Source: Arthrobacter alpinus (GTDB lineage: Bacteria > Actinomycetota > Actinomycetes > Actinomycetales > Micrococcaceae). From it: a stretch of DNA of 64,000 nt. Positions 47,085 to 55,627 of this stretch are shown here, piece after piece (position 1 is the first letter of the stretch; every line of letters starts with the position of its first letter). The stretch covers positions 1,488,001 to 1,552,000 of the forward strand of contig NZ_CP012677.1 in the NCBI RefSeq assembly GCF_001294625.1. The letters are read 5' to 3'. The notes beneath the pieces are model-generated. The model was not told the DNA's origin. It searched no databases and saw only the letters and a program-made list of their open reading frames with translations. The translations under genes were made by a program, and so were the position numbers.

Positions 47085-48284
47085 GTGCGTATCGATATTG
47101 TGACAAAAGAATTCCCTCCGGAGATATATGGCGGTGCCGGTGTGCATGTGGCCGAGCTCAGTCGGGTGTTGGCAGCCAAGGTTGACTTGCGGGTTCACGC
47201 CTTTGGCGCCGACCGTGAACGTGACTTCCACGGCGCCACCGTTTCGTCGTATGAAAACCTGCCCCAACTCAATGGTTCCAACCCGGCGATGCAGACCCTG
47301 GGAGTGGATCTGAGGATTGTTCCCGACATTGCCGGGGCCGATCTGGTGCACTCACACACCTGGTATGCAAATATGGCCGGGCATTTGGCGTCTCTCCTGC
47401 ATGGCATCCCGCATGTCCTCAGCGCTCATAGCCTGGAACCGCTGCGCCCTTGGAAGGCTGAGCAGCTCGGCGGCGGTTATGCGCTTTCGTCGTGGGTAGA
47501 GAAAACCTCGTATGAGGCTGCCGCAGCCATCATCGCCGTCTCCGACGGGATGCGTCAGGATATTTTGCGCAGCTACCCTGACGTTGACCCTGCCAAGGTG
47601 AAGGTGATCCACAATGGCATCGATGTATCCATGTGGTGCCCCGATGAGAAGGACGACGTCGTACGCTCCCTGGGCATCGATCCCTCACGTCCTAGCGTGG
47701 TGTGGGTGGGCCGTGTCACCCGCCAGAAGGGTGTCCCCTACCTTTTGAAGGCGGCCGCTGCGTTGCCTCCCGAGGTGCAGCTGGTTTTGTGTGCAGGTGC
47801 CGCCGACACACCTGAGTTGGGCGCCGAGGTCAATTCGCTCATCGAAGGGCTCAAAGCCCAACGCGACGGTGTGATCGTGATGGAACGGATGCTGCCCCGA
47901 AATGAACTCATTCAAGTCCTCAGCCATGCCACCGTTTTTGCCTGTCCTTCAATATACGAGCCCCTCGGCATCGTGAACCTGGAAGCCATGGCATGCGGCG
48001 CGGCTGTCGTGGCCAGTGCCACCGGTGGCATCCCGGAGGTTATCGTCCACGGGGAGACAGGTTTGTTGGTACCGCTGGAACAAGTTTCCGATGGCACGGG
48101 CACGCCATTGGATCCCGAGAAGTTTGTCGCTGACTTTGCCGCTGCCTTGATCGAGGTTGTCAACGATCCGGCGAGGGCTCGCACGATGGGGGAGAAGGGC
48201 CGCATCCGTGCCCAAGACCATTTCTCCTGGGAGTCAATCGTTGATCAGACGCTTGGGGTCTACCGCAGCGTCTTGCCCCACTAG
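47085..48284 (+). CDS. glgA: GT4 glycogen/maltosyl transferase GlgA (GlgM type)
   Basis: ADP-glucose-dependent glycosyltransferase of GT4 type. In actinobacteria this protein (GlgA/GlgM) can make maltose 1-phosphate as well as extend glucan. The 399-residue protein has the nucleotide-sugar-binding KEFPPEIYGGAGVHVAEL at the N-terminus, WVGRVTRQKGVPYLL, and the E-x7-E region PSIYEPLGIVNLEAMACG. The GTG at 47085 gives RIDIVTKEFPPEI, the normal start. It diverges from glgC, sharing a promoter region. Confidence 0.93.
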   Translation: MRIDIVTKEFPPEIYGGAGVHVAELSRVLAAKVDLRVHAFGADRERDFHGATVSSYENLPQLNGSNPAMQTLGVDLRIVPDIAGADLVHSHTWYANMAGHLASLLHGIPHVLSAHSLEPLRPWKAEQLGGGYALSSWVEKTSYEAAAAIIAVSDGMRQDILRSYPDVDPAKVKVIHNGIDVSMWCPDEKDDVVRSLGIDPSRPSVVWVGRVTRQKGVPYLLKAAAALPPEVQLVLCAGAADTPELGAEVNSLIEGLKAQRDGVIVMERMLPRNELIQVLSHATVFACPSIYEPLGIVNLEAMACGAAVVASATGGIPEVIVHGETGLLVPLEQVSDGTGTPLDPEKFVADFAAALIEVVNDPARARTMGEKGRIRAQDHFSWESIVDQTLGVYRSVLPH

Positions 48285-48314
48285 ACCTCTACTGTCCCTG
48301 TGCTCGAGCTTGAC

Positions 48315-48390
48315 CAGACCCGGCGGCCTGGCCCAGACCCGGCGGCCTGGCCCAGACCCGGCGGCCTGGCCCAGACCCGGCGGCCTGGCC
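48315..48390. repeat. 19-bp tandem repeat, four exact copies
   Basis: CAGACCCGGCGGCCTGGCC occurs four times head to tail (48315, 48334, 48353, 48372) between the glgA stop and the end of the DUF222/HNH gene. Each unit contains an imperfect CCAG...CTGG inverted repeat. Exact identity of all copies implies recent expansion. Confidence 0.95.
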
Positions 48391-48401
48391 CATCCCGGTG
48401 G

Positions 48402-50702
48402 TCAGGGCGGCGTGTTCTGGTTGTAGGGGCTGGTGGGGATGCCGTGGTGGTAGTTGTTGCGGCGTTTTTTGCTGCTGGGGTCCAGGCGATAAGGCGGGGT
48501 GAAGTATGGGGTGCCGTTGATGAGTTTGATCGTCCAGTCGGTGCGGTGAATGAGGTGGTGATGGTAGGAACAGAGGAGGCAGGCGTTGGCGATGGAGGTT
48601 TCTCCGCCGTCGCTCCAAGGAATGATGTGGTGACCTTCGCATTGGTAGGCAGTGGCGGTGCAGTCGGGGAAGGAGCAGCCCAGATCGCGGGCGATAAGGA
48701 TTTTACGCTGGGCTCGTGTGAATAGTCGTTGGGTTCGTCCGACATTGAGGATTTCTTGGCCTTTGCCGAAGTAGAGGTGGGTGATGTCGGCGTCGCAGAT
48801 TTCTTCTTCAAACATGGTGAGGGGAACGGGGCCACTGAACGGGGCCAGGGCGGTGCCGGATTTATCTTGTCTGTGCCGGTCGAGGTCTTCTTGGGTGGTG
48901 GTGATGATCAGTTGCGTTTTCAGGCCACCATGCGTGGGTAGTTTCCCGGTGCGGGCGGCCAGCTTCAAGCAGTCAATGAGACCGTCAAGGAGGCGTTGGG
49001 CGTGGGTTCGCCGGTCTTTGACCGCCGTATCGGTGCTGTTTGGATCGATCGGGTCCCAACCCTCGAGCTCGACCCACACTCCCGGATCCGGCTTGGATCC
49101 CGTTGCAGCGATCCTCACACCCTCAACATTCTCAGTATTCTCAGACCAAGGACTCCGGTCCCCTTCCACTCCCGTCACTCCCGGCGCAGCCTCAACCCCG
49201 GCACCATCGGTAGCCCCTGTGCATGTGCCTAGCAGCGGGGCGCCGGGCAGCGGAGTGCCGGTGGTGGTGTCGGGTGTCTGGTCCCAACCGATGGGGGTCA
49301 CTGGTAGTGGTTCGTTCCACAGCCAGGACAGGTCATCTCCCGCAGCGTCGGTGTCGGGATCTGGGGGTTTTTCCCAGCCGATGCCCACAGAATCCGTGGC
49401 GGGGCTCAGCCACAACGAGGGAACCAGCTTCGGTGGTGTCATTGCATTCGTCGCCGGCTCAGCCGGTGCGGGTGTGGGCATAGTTTCAGCCTCGAAGCCC
49501 GCAGGTGCTCTGCTCCCGTCCTTACGAGCCCCGTCGTTTGGAGTGCTGTCTACACCGGTGCCGTCGTGGTCGGTGCCGTCGTGGTCTGTACCATCGTGGT
49601 CCGCACTGTTGTTGACGAGGTCTTTCAGGGTGGCGAGATCACTGAACAGGCTCTCCTGCCCGCGGGTGGCACCCTCCAGGCCACCACGACCACTGCTGCT
49701 ACGACCGGTACTCCCGAAAGTACTACTTTGGGTGGTTTCGTCGCCATTACTGGGGCCGCTTGTAGTTCCGTCGACGGTGTCGTTGGGGGGTGCTTTTTGT
49801 TTGTTGTTGGCCCAGTCGAGGTAGACCTTGGATTGTTCGTATTGGAGTACTGTCATGTGGCCCTCGAAGTGGACCAGGCCGCGGCGGGGTTGGCGGAAGA
49901 AGATGCCTTGTTTGGCTAGCAGGGCCCCTTCGGTGGGTTGTTGCCCATCGGGGTCCAGGTGGTTCAAGATCCGCTGCCCGACCCGGCGCAAGTGATCCGG
50001 GGCTTCCTCCTTGGCGTACGTGGTGAGTGTCTGCTCAATGTCGTCGCGTTGCTTCACTGGGATGCGCCCTGCATCGGCAAGGTCAATAGCGTTATCAAGG
50101 TAGTGGGCGGCCATCATGGCCTGATCCGGTGAAAGGTCCCCGCTCAAGAACGCTGAGCCGAGCACGGGTTGCCGCACCGGGGTAACCACCGTGGTCAGCG
50201 GGTCAGTGGTGGGGAAGAATCGCTTGGCCAGGTGAAGACGCCGGTTCGCTTCGCTCTTACTGAGCAGCAAGGACTGCACCAGCAACGCTGTCGGGTTACT
50301 GGCCCCGTCTTCAATAAACCGACCTGCCTGGACCCTGCGTTCCAAGTCTCCGGCCGACTGCACCAACAACGCCTGGGTAAACCGGTTTAGCTGCTCTAAA
50401 CAGTGCGCCCATTCAACCGCCGCAGCATCACTGAAAGACCCCAAATCCACCCCCAGCGCGGCAGTAACCAAAGCGGCTGAACCCCCACCAACAGGCAAAT
50501 CAGCAGGCGGGTCTGTGAGTGGGTCTGTGGGCGGGGTAGCGGAAGCAGTATCAGCTCCCGTTCCTGTTGAGGCGGCGGTTGTTCGGAGGGCGGCGGCCGT
50601 GAGGGCCCGTGCCAGGGAGAGCAGTTGGTGAAGACGATCACCAACACTCTTGCCATCAGGGGTGGAGCCGGGAAACCCGGGCATCCTTGCCGTTGCATCC
50701 AT
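48402..50702 (-). CDS. DUF222/HNH endonuclease-family protein
   Basis: A 766-residue member of the actinobacterial DUF222-HNH family (mycobacterial 13E12-repeat relatives). DUF222 covers roughly residues 80-290. A Pro/Thr/Asp-rich low-complexity middle contains DHDGT units from a 15-bp repeat. The HNH nuclease motif is near residues 680-710 (CEGHHIIPWSDGGETS with flanking C-x4-C). Such genes are multicopy and often variable between strains; the DNA target is unknown. It has no operon partner and diverges from a lipoprotein gene. Confidence 0.9.
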   Translation of the reverse strand: MDATARMPGFPGSTPDGKSVGDRLHQLLSLARALTAAALRTTAASTGTGADTASATPPTDPLTDPPADLPVGGGSAALVTAALGVDLGSFSDAAAVEWAHCLEQLNRFTQALLVQSAGDLERRVQAGRFIEDGASNPTALLVQSLLLSKSEANRRLHLAKRFFPTTDPLTTVVTPVRQPVLGSAFLSGDLSPDQAMMAAHYLDNAIDLADAGRIPVKQRDDIEQTLTTYAKEEAPDHLRRVGQRILNHLDPDGQQPTEGALLAKQGIFFRQPRRGLVHFEGHMTVLQYEQSKVYLDWANNKQKAPPNDTVDGTTSGPSNGDETTQSSTFGSTGRSSSGRGGLEGATRGQESLFSDLATLKDLVNNSADHDGTDHDGTDHDGTGVDSTPNDGARKDGSRAPAGFEAETMPTPAPAEPATNAMTPPKLVPSLWLSPATDSVGIGWEKPPDPDTDAAGDDLSWLWNEPLPVTPIGWDQTPDTTTGTPLPGAPLLGTCTGATDGAGVEAAPGVTGVEGDRSPWSENTENVEGVRIAATGSKPDPGVWVELEGWDPIDPNSTDTAVKDRRTHAQRLLDGLIDCLKLAARTGKLPTHGGLKTQLIITTTQEDLDRHRQDKSGTALAPFSGPVPLTMFEEEICDADITHLYFGKGQEILNVGRTQRLFTRAQRKILIARDLGCSFPDCTATAYQCEGHHIIPWSDGGETSIANACLLCSYHHHLIHRTDWTIKLINGTPYFTPPYRLDPSSKKRRNNYHHGIPTSPYNQNTPP
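49557..49601. repeat. 15-bp tandem repeat within the DUF222/HNH gene
   Basis: GGTGCCGTCGTGGTC at 49557-49571 and 49572-49586, with a diverged third copy at 49587-49601. In the gene it encodes DHDGT repeats in the low-complexity linker, keeping the frame. Confidence 0.8.
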
Positions 50703-50953
50703 ACTCCTAGTTTACTTAATCACACTGACATTGTTCGAGCTAATTCCTAGTCAGTGGATATCGTTCGAACATAACTATCATGTGGAGGGCGGAACATATT
50801 CCAACACCCCTGAAACAGGTCATCCCGGTGTGGACTGGAGATGGTGTTGTGGATAACTCGTGGCGTGTTTCCTACTTTGGGTCTAGGTTGGGAACTATCG
50901 CAAATTAGGTCCCGGCCAGGCGGGGACAGTAACGAGACCCGCGGGGGCTTGAG

Positions 50954-51652
50954 ATGACCGATGCAGCAGCACGTCCGCCAGCACCTGCATGCCAGCGCGG
51001 GGCACGCCAGCGCACGACCCGGCAGGTCGCGGCGATCGCGGCACTGCTGCTGTTGCTGGCCGGTTGCACCACGAGCCCCACCCCACCCACTTCCAACGGC
51101 CCTGTTGCGGGGCAATCACCGGCAGCCACCCAGGTTGACACACCGCCGCCCTCTCCGGGCCCGGCGCCCGTACCGGCCTACATGCCCGCAACCGCCGATG
51201 CGCCCGCACAAAACGTCCCCACCCCCGTCCTTCCAGAGAAGGCCAGGGAATTCAGCAAAGAGGGCCTCGAAGCCTTCGCCCGCCACTGGTACAGCACTCT
51301 CGGCTACGCTTACGAAACAGGCGACTTAGCACCAATGACAGCCATAACCGACCCAGGATGCAAGACCTGCGCTGGCGCCAAGACAAGCATTACGACAATC
51401 TATGGAGATGGTGGCTGGATTGTGGGTGCGAAAGTCACGATCGATTCTTCCACCAGCAATTTTGCAGTTGTACCCGACGGCACATATCAGGCGATCGTTT
51501 GGGTACAACAAGAAGCGGGCACAACCTACCTTGCCGATGGCTCTTCTCTTGCCCCAAAGCCAGCAAGTATTTCACGGCCAGACATCGTAGTTGCGGCCTT
51601 TCAGCAAGGGCAATGGAAGACGATGAAAGCTGAGCATCTAACCAAGGAATAA
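50954..51652 (+). CDS. Secreted lipoprotein, DUF6318-like
   Basis: A 232-residue predicted lipoprotein: a basic N-terminus, a hydrophobic stretch and the lipobox LLAGC near residue 36, then a Pro/Ala/Thr-rich linker. The globular part from about residue 95 (FSKEGLEAFARHWYSTLGYAYETGD, DPGCKTCAG) resembles the actinobacterial DUF6318 family, of unknown function. A predicted outer-face membrane-anchored protein. It precedes a PKD-like secreted protein by two bases, so they form a pair. GC falls in its second half. Confidence 0.82.
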   Translation: MTDAAARPPAPACQRGARQRTTRQVAAIAALLLLLAGCTTSPTPPTSNGPVAGQSPAATQVDTPPPSPGPAPVPAYMPATADAPAQNVPTPVLPEKAREFSKEGLEAFARHWYSTLGYAYETGDLAPMTAITDPGCKTCAGAKTSITTIYGDGGWIVGAKVTIDSSTSNFAVVPDGTYQAIVWVQQEAGTTYLADGSSLAPKPASISRPDIVVAAFQQGQWKTMKAEHLTKE

Positions 51653-51654
51653 CA

Positions 51655-52548
51655 GTGAAAAATCGATTGGCAACCTCGGGTCTTGGCACAGCTCTATGGC
51701 TATTGTGCGCACTTCTGCCAACGACACTGGTCCAAAGCAGCTCAGGCGACAGCGGATATTGGGACGATGAAAACGTCGATGTGGAAATCTGGGAAAAGAC
51801 GCCGGAAGGGGACTACTACGGCCATTCACCGTCCACAGGACCGTCTGATCCGTTCGTCTATAAAACTGAAGTGAGTTGCAAAGTCGGAGATGACGCACTC
51901 CTCCAGCTCTGTCTCGCCACACTTCAGCCTTGTGCTGCCGGAGCAGATGGAATCCACGTCGACTGGTACCGAATGCTCGCAGATGGTTCCGATCAGACCT
52001 GGCGCCTCTATGTTTCTGGTGATTGCGTTTATGGCGAGAAACCCCGGGACATCCTCGCCGAAATCGCCGCACAAATCAGCAACGAATTCCAACAAACACC
52101 CATCGCCCCAGCCACCCTCGGCAGCCAACCCGGGCCCCACACCCTCCGCGGCCAAGAAACCAACCTCCACGCCCACGCCACCGAACAAACCTTCAACCTC
52201 ACCATGCTCGGCCAACACATCACCATCACCGCCACCCCCGCCGCCTACACCTTCAACTACGGCGACGGCACCACCCGCGGACCCACCACCAGCCCCGGCG
52301 CACCCCTACCCGAAAACAGAATCGGCGAACAAACCCAAACCAGCCATGCCTACACCACCACCGGCCACCACACCATCACCCTCACCACCCACTTCAACGG
52401 CCACTACACCGTCAACAACGGACCCACACTCCCCATCGCCGACCAAGGCCACATCACCTCAGCACCCCTAAACCTCACCGTCTGGCGCGCCATCACCCGC
52501 AACTACGCCGAGAACTGCATCACCAACCCCCAAGGCACCGGCTGCTAA
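51655..52548 (+). CDS. Secreted PKD-like domain protein
   Basis: A 297-residue exported protein starting at a GTG (51655), two bases after the lipoprotein stop. A signal peptide occupies residues 1-28. Residues about 55-135 contain two-cysteine pairs (VSCKVGDD, LQLCLAT) and no named domain. The C-terminal part has FNYGDGTTRGP and HAYTTTGHHTITLTTHF, matching the PKD/GDG-type immunoglobulin-like fold. From about 52080 the coding strand is strongly C-rich with Thr/His/Pro codons, unlike the first half. Function unknown; a surface or adhesive role is possible. Confidence 0.78.
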   Translation: MKNRLATSGLGTALWLLCALLPTTLVQSSSGDSGYWDDENVDVEIWEKTPEGDYYGHSPSTGPSDPFVYKTEVSCKVGDDALLQLCLATLQPCAAGADGIHVDWYRMLADGSDQTWRLYVSGDCVYGEKPRDILAEIAAQISNEFQQTPIAPATLGSQPGPHTLRGQETNLHAHATEQTFNLTMLGQHITITATPAAYTFNYGDGTTRGPTTSPGAPLPENRIGEQTQTSHAYTTTGHHTITLTTHFNGHYTVNNGPTLPIADQGHITSAPLNLTVWRAITRNYAENCITNPQGTGC

Positions 52549-52662
52549 CCACCAATGAGCCAACCGCCATTCAGCGAAGTCCCGCAACCCCACCAACCCC
52601 GCCCGCAGCAGAGCCCTGTTCATTGCCTGCGACCGCACTGGGCGACGACTAGGTGACGATCA

Positions 52663-52705
52663 AACGACGGCGGCGGCACCCACACCGGGTGCCGCCGCCG
52701 TCGTT
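52663..52705. terminator. Perfect 19-bp stem between converging genes
   Basis: Arms 52663-52681 and 52687-52705 are perfectly complementary with an ACACC loop. It lies between the PKD-like gene (plus) and the acyl-CoA oxidase gene (minus) and can terminate both. No long T-tract follows. Confidence 0.8.
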
Positions 52706-52757
52706 CCAGCTCCGAACAGCTCCGGAACAATTCCGCAAAAAGCCCTTCGAACCGACG

Positions 52758-54830
52758 TTACTTCTTCGCGGAGGCCTTGGCCCGCTGAATGAGGACTTTC
52801 TCATCCACTGGCCCGTCGGAACTGGCACGCTGGATGCGGAAGTAGTCGCGGGCCTCATCCTGACGCTCACGTTCAATGCCCGTGGCGATGGTGGCCCGCA
52901 GATGCTCGGGGCCGTAGCCAAACGCGTCCACCAGATCGAGGGCATGCGGGCGCAGCTTAGCCAGCAGCCTGTTGATGTACGGTCCCAGGGTGCGGGCGCG
53001 TTGCATCGAAACCCGACCGTTCATCAGGTACCAGTCGAGGTGCTTTTCAATCAGGCCGAGGCCAAAGAGATCACGCAGGCGGGTCAGGACCTTCTTGGTG
53101 CCGGCGTCCTCCACCCGGTGCAAGGCCTCAGTGAACGCCTCCCACTGCAGGAGTTCGGCATGGGCGCGTGCGGCTTCAATCAACTCGTTTTGATTGTCAT
53201 TGAAGATCTCAGCCGCCTTGTCCTTGGGTAGCTTGGCAGCTTCCTTCAGCGCACCGGCGACGTCGGCCACCATAGTCTGGACCCGGCCCACCAGCAGCTC
53301 ATGCTGTGTGTCCTCGTCCTTCAGCGCCTTGGCGGACTTCTGCGGGGATCCGCTGTCGGCCACGAACTGGGCCACTTGGCGCAGTCCGGTCCTGTTCAGG
53401 GTCAAATCTGCCGCCTGCCCGACGACGAAGCGGGCCAGCACGCCAAAGTCCAGGTTGCGGAATTCCTTGCTGTAATCAGCCAGCAACCGCTTGGCCACGA
53501 GTTGGAGCAGCACCGTATTGTCGCCCTCAAATGTGGCATAAACATCCAGGTCGGCGCGCAGCGAGGTGAAACGGTTCTCCACCATGAAGCCAGCCCCGCC
53601 ACACGCCTCCCGGCACTCCTGCAAGGTGTCCAGGGCATGCCAGGTCGTCATGGACTTCAGCGCAGCGGCCAAGGTTTCCAGGTCTTGGCGGTCCTCGTCG
53701 CTGTCGTGGGCTCCGGAGAACACGCCGTCGAACTTCACCAGCAACTGCTCGTGGGCAAACGTCGCAGCATACGTCGTTGCCAGCAGGGGAAGCAGCCGGC
53801 GCTGGTGGCGCTGGTAGTCCATCAGGACCACTTCCTCGGTGTCCGACGCGGCGTTGAACTGGCGGCGCTCGGTGGCGTACTGGATGGCAATCTTCAGGGC
53901 AACCTTCGACGCGGCTACGGCGGCCCCGTTCAAGGAGACGCGTCCCTGGACCAGTGTTCCGAGCATGGTGAAGAAGCGCCGTCCGGGGCTGGCGATGGGG
54001 GAGGAGTAGACGCCGTCGGCTGTGACGTCGCCGTAGCGGTTGAGCAGGTTGGACCGGGGGATGCGGACGTTGTTGAAGCACAGGCGCCCGTTGTCGATCC
54101 CGTTGAGCCCACCCTTGATGCTGTCGTCCAGGCCGTCGATGCCGGGGAAGAACTCCTTGGTGGCGGGATCGCGCAGCTGAACATAGAACGCGTGCACGCC
54201 ATGGTTCACCCCGCGGGTGATCAGCTGGGCGAAGACGACGGCGGCCAGGCCGTCCACGGCGGCATTGCCGATGTATTCCTTCCAGGCCGCGCGGAACGGT
54301 GTGTTGATGACAAATTCCCCGGTGGACGAATCGTAAGTTGCTGTGGTGGCAATTGAGGCGACGTCGGAGCCGTGCCCGATCTCCGTCATGGCGAAGCAGC
54401 CCGGAATTTCCAAGGACATGATGCCGGGGAGCCACTTGTCCTGGTGTTCAGCGCTACCCAGGTGCATTACGGCGGAACCGAACAGGCCCCACTGCACCCC
54501 TGCCTTGATCTGCACCGAGGGGTCCGCAAGGACAAGTTCCTCAAACCCGGCAACGTTACCGCCATGGTCGTCGTTACCACCGAGACGGGACGGAAACGCG
54601 CGGTGCACGCCGTCCTGTTGCACCAGGATGCCCAGCTGCTTGAATGCCCGCAAACGGTGCTCGGTGTGGCTCAGGCCCTCCACCTTGTGCAGCTCCGGAT
54701 TACCAGCCAGCGCCCTGGCTTGGCGGCGAACATCCGCCCAATTGCCTAATAGCAACTCACCGAGTGCAGCGACGTCCACTGTGTGGCCGTCGCTGGCGGG
54801 CGCTGTGGTTGATGTCATTACTTCCGTCAT
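52758..54830 (-). CDS. Acyl-CoA oxidase/dehydrogenase (ACOX-like)
   Basis: Flavoprotein oxidising acyl-CoA to trans-2-enoyl-CoA. The 690-residue size, the FAMTEIGHGSDVASIAT flavin region, CREACGGAGFM, and YATFEGDNTVLLQLVAKRLL with Glu435 as likely base are those of acyl-CoA oxidases, which pass electrons to oxygen, rather than 380-residue dehydrogenases. ATGs at 54830 and 54818 are possible. It follows the tetR gene by 21 bases on the minus strand and is presumably co-regulated with the divergent thiolase-fabG-maoC genes. Confidence 0.9.
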   Translation of the reverse strand: MTEVMTSTTAPASDGHTVDVAALGELLLGNWADVRRQARALAGNPELHKVEGLSHTEHRLRAFKQLGILVQQDGVHRAFPSRLGGNDDHGGNVAGFEELVLADPSVQIKAGVQWGLFGSAVMHLGSAEHQDKWLPGIMSLEIPGCFAMTEIGHGSDVASIATTATYDSSTGEFVINTPFRAAWKEYIGNAAVDGLAAVVFAQLITRGVNHGVHAFYVQLRDPATKEFFPGIDGLDDSIKGGLNGIDNGRLCFNNVRIPRSNLLNRYGDVTADGVYSSPIASPGRRFFTMLGTLVQGRVSLNGAAVAASKVALKIAIQYATERRQFNAASDTEEVVLMDYQRHQRRLLPLLATTYAATFAHEQLLVKFDGVFSGAHDSDEDRQDLETLAAALKSMTTWHALDTLQECREACGGAGFMVENRFTSLRADLDVYATFEGDNTVLLQLVAKRLLADYSKEFRNLDFGVLARFVVGQAADLTLNRTGLRQVAQFVADSGSPQKSAKALKDEDTQHELLVGRVQTMVADVAGALKEAAKLPKDKAAEIFNDNQNELIEAARAHAELLQWEAFTEALHRVEDAGTKKVLTRLRDLFGLGLIEKHLDWYLMNGRVSMQRARTLGPYINRLLAKLRPHALDLVDAFGYGPEHLRATIATGIERERQDEARDYFRIQRASSDGPVDEKVLIQRAKASAKK

Positions 54831-54851
54831 GGAATTCCTTAGGGTGTGAAA

Positions 54852-55562
54852 TTACTGGACAAGGGGTGATTGTGAAGAAATTTGTGCTCCGACACCGTCG
54901 ATGAGCCAGGTGGTGATCTGTTGGGCCATGGCGCCATGGTCAGGTTTGCTTGGGGCCGGGGGAGTCTTCAGCCACAGCTCACCAGCGGTCCGGACCAGCC
55001 CAATGGCCGCTGTCGGCCAGTAGCCAAGAAAGGGTGGGTTCGCGCCACCGAGCATCTCCTGCAGCGGTTCAGAAATCATGCCGGCAACCGACTCAAAGAA
55101 GCCGCTGAGTTCGCCGGTCTGCTGCGAGTCGCCATCGCTTTGGGACGTCACAAAGAGATAGACGTTGGGGGAGGTCTCGGCCATCTGCAGGTATGCCTCA
55201 ACCATGTTCACCAGGCCCTCCCTCGGGGTCCGGGCGGTGCTCCGTGCTGCCGCGATGCTCTCCTGCATCTGCCCGATCACTACTTTGCCAACCGCCTTTT
55301 GCAGCCCGGCTTTGTCGCCGAAGTAGCGGTAAAAGACGGATTTTGAGGTGCCTGCCTTGGCTGCGATGTCCTCCATGGACGCGTCGGAGCCTAGGCGGTG
55401 GATGGCTCGGCGGGTGGCCTTGATGAGCTCACGACGGCGTTCCTCCCGGTGCGCGTCCCATCTCACCGAACGCCCATCAGTGGCGGGCGTCCCCAGAACC
55501 GTGGAGTCGTCAGCTGTTGCTGGGGATTCAGTTGCGGCCAGCCCGCTCTGTAGCGTGTTCAC
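54852..55562 (-). CDS. TetR-family regulator of the fatty-acid cluster
   Basis: A 236-residue TetR-type repressor. The N-terminal helix-turn-helix is SMEDIAAKAGTSKSVFYRYFGDKAGL near residues 60-85, after a Ser/Thr-rich leader; the ligand domain follows. I choose the GTG at 55562 (VNTLQSGLAATES) because the earlier frame from 55649 would run through the palindromic operator and the start of the divergent thiolase. The first gene of an operon with the acyl-CoA oxidase; likely ligand is an acyl-CoA, by analogy with FadR-like TetR proteins. Confidence 0.88.
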   Translation of the reverse strand: MNTLQSGLAATESPATADDSTVLGTPATDGRSVRWDAHREERRRELIKATRRAIHRLGSDASMEDIAAKAGTSKSVFYRYFGDKAGLQKAVGKVVIGQMQESIAAARSTARTPREGLVNMVEAYLQMAETSPNVYLFVTSQSDGDSQQTGELSGFFESVAGMISEPLQEMLGGANPPFLGYWPTAAIGLVRTAGELWLKTPPAPSKPDHGAMAQQITTWLIDGVGAQISSQSPLVQ

Positions 55563-55593
55563 GATACTCAGCGTATCAGGTACGCTGGGTATC
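55563..55593. promoter_or_regulatory. Palindromic TetR operator between tetR and thiolase
   Basis: GATACTCAGCGTA (55563-55575) and TACGCTGGGTATC (55581-55593) are inverted repeats matching at 12 of 13 positions with a five-base spacer. It touches the tetR start and lies 34 bases before the thiolase ATG, ideal to repress both directions. Confidence 0.75.
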
Positions 55594-55627
55594 AGTAACG
55601 CCCTGCAATCTTGAAGGAGACAGCGCC

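Noticed and set aside
48315..48390. Could the 19-bp array be a CRISPR array?
   Set aside because: Units are directly abutting with no spacers, and no cas genes are nearby.
48781..49824. 347-residue plus-strand frame opposite the DUF222/HNH gene
   Set aside because: Ser/Pro/Val-rich shadow of the Thr/Asp/Pro-rich linker on the coding strand; no ribosome-binding site or known domain.
50761..50772. LexA box at GTTCGAAC
   Set aside because: The half-sites point outward (GTTC-GAAC) rather than GAAC-N4-GTTC, so it is not a standard SOS box; kept only as a low-interest note.
52023..52652. His/Arg/Pro-rich frame overlapping the PKD-like gene
   Set aside because: A frame-shifted reading of the C-rich coding strand; the secreted PKD-like product is the sensible one.
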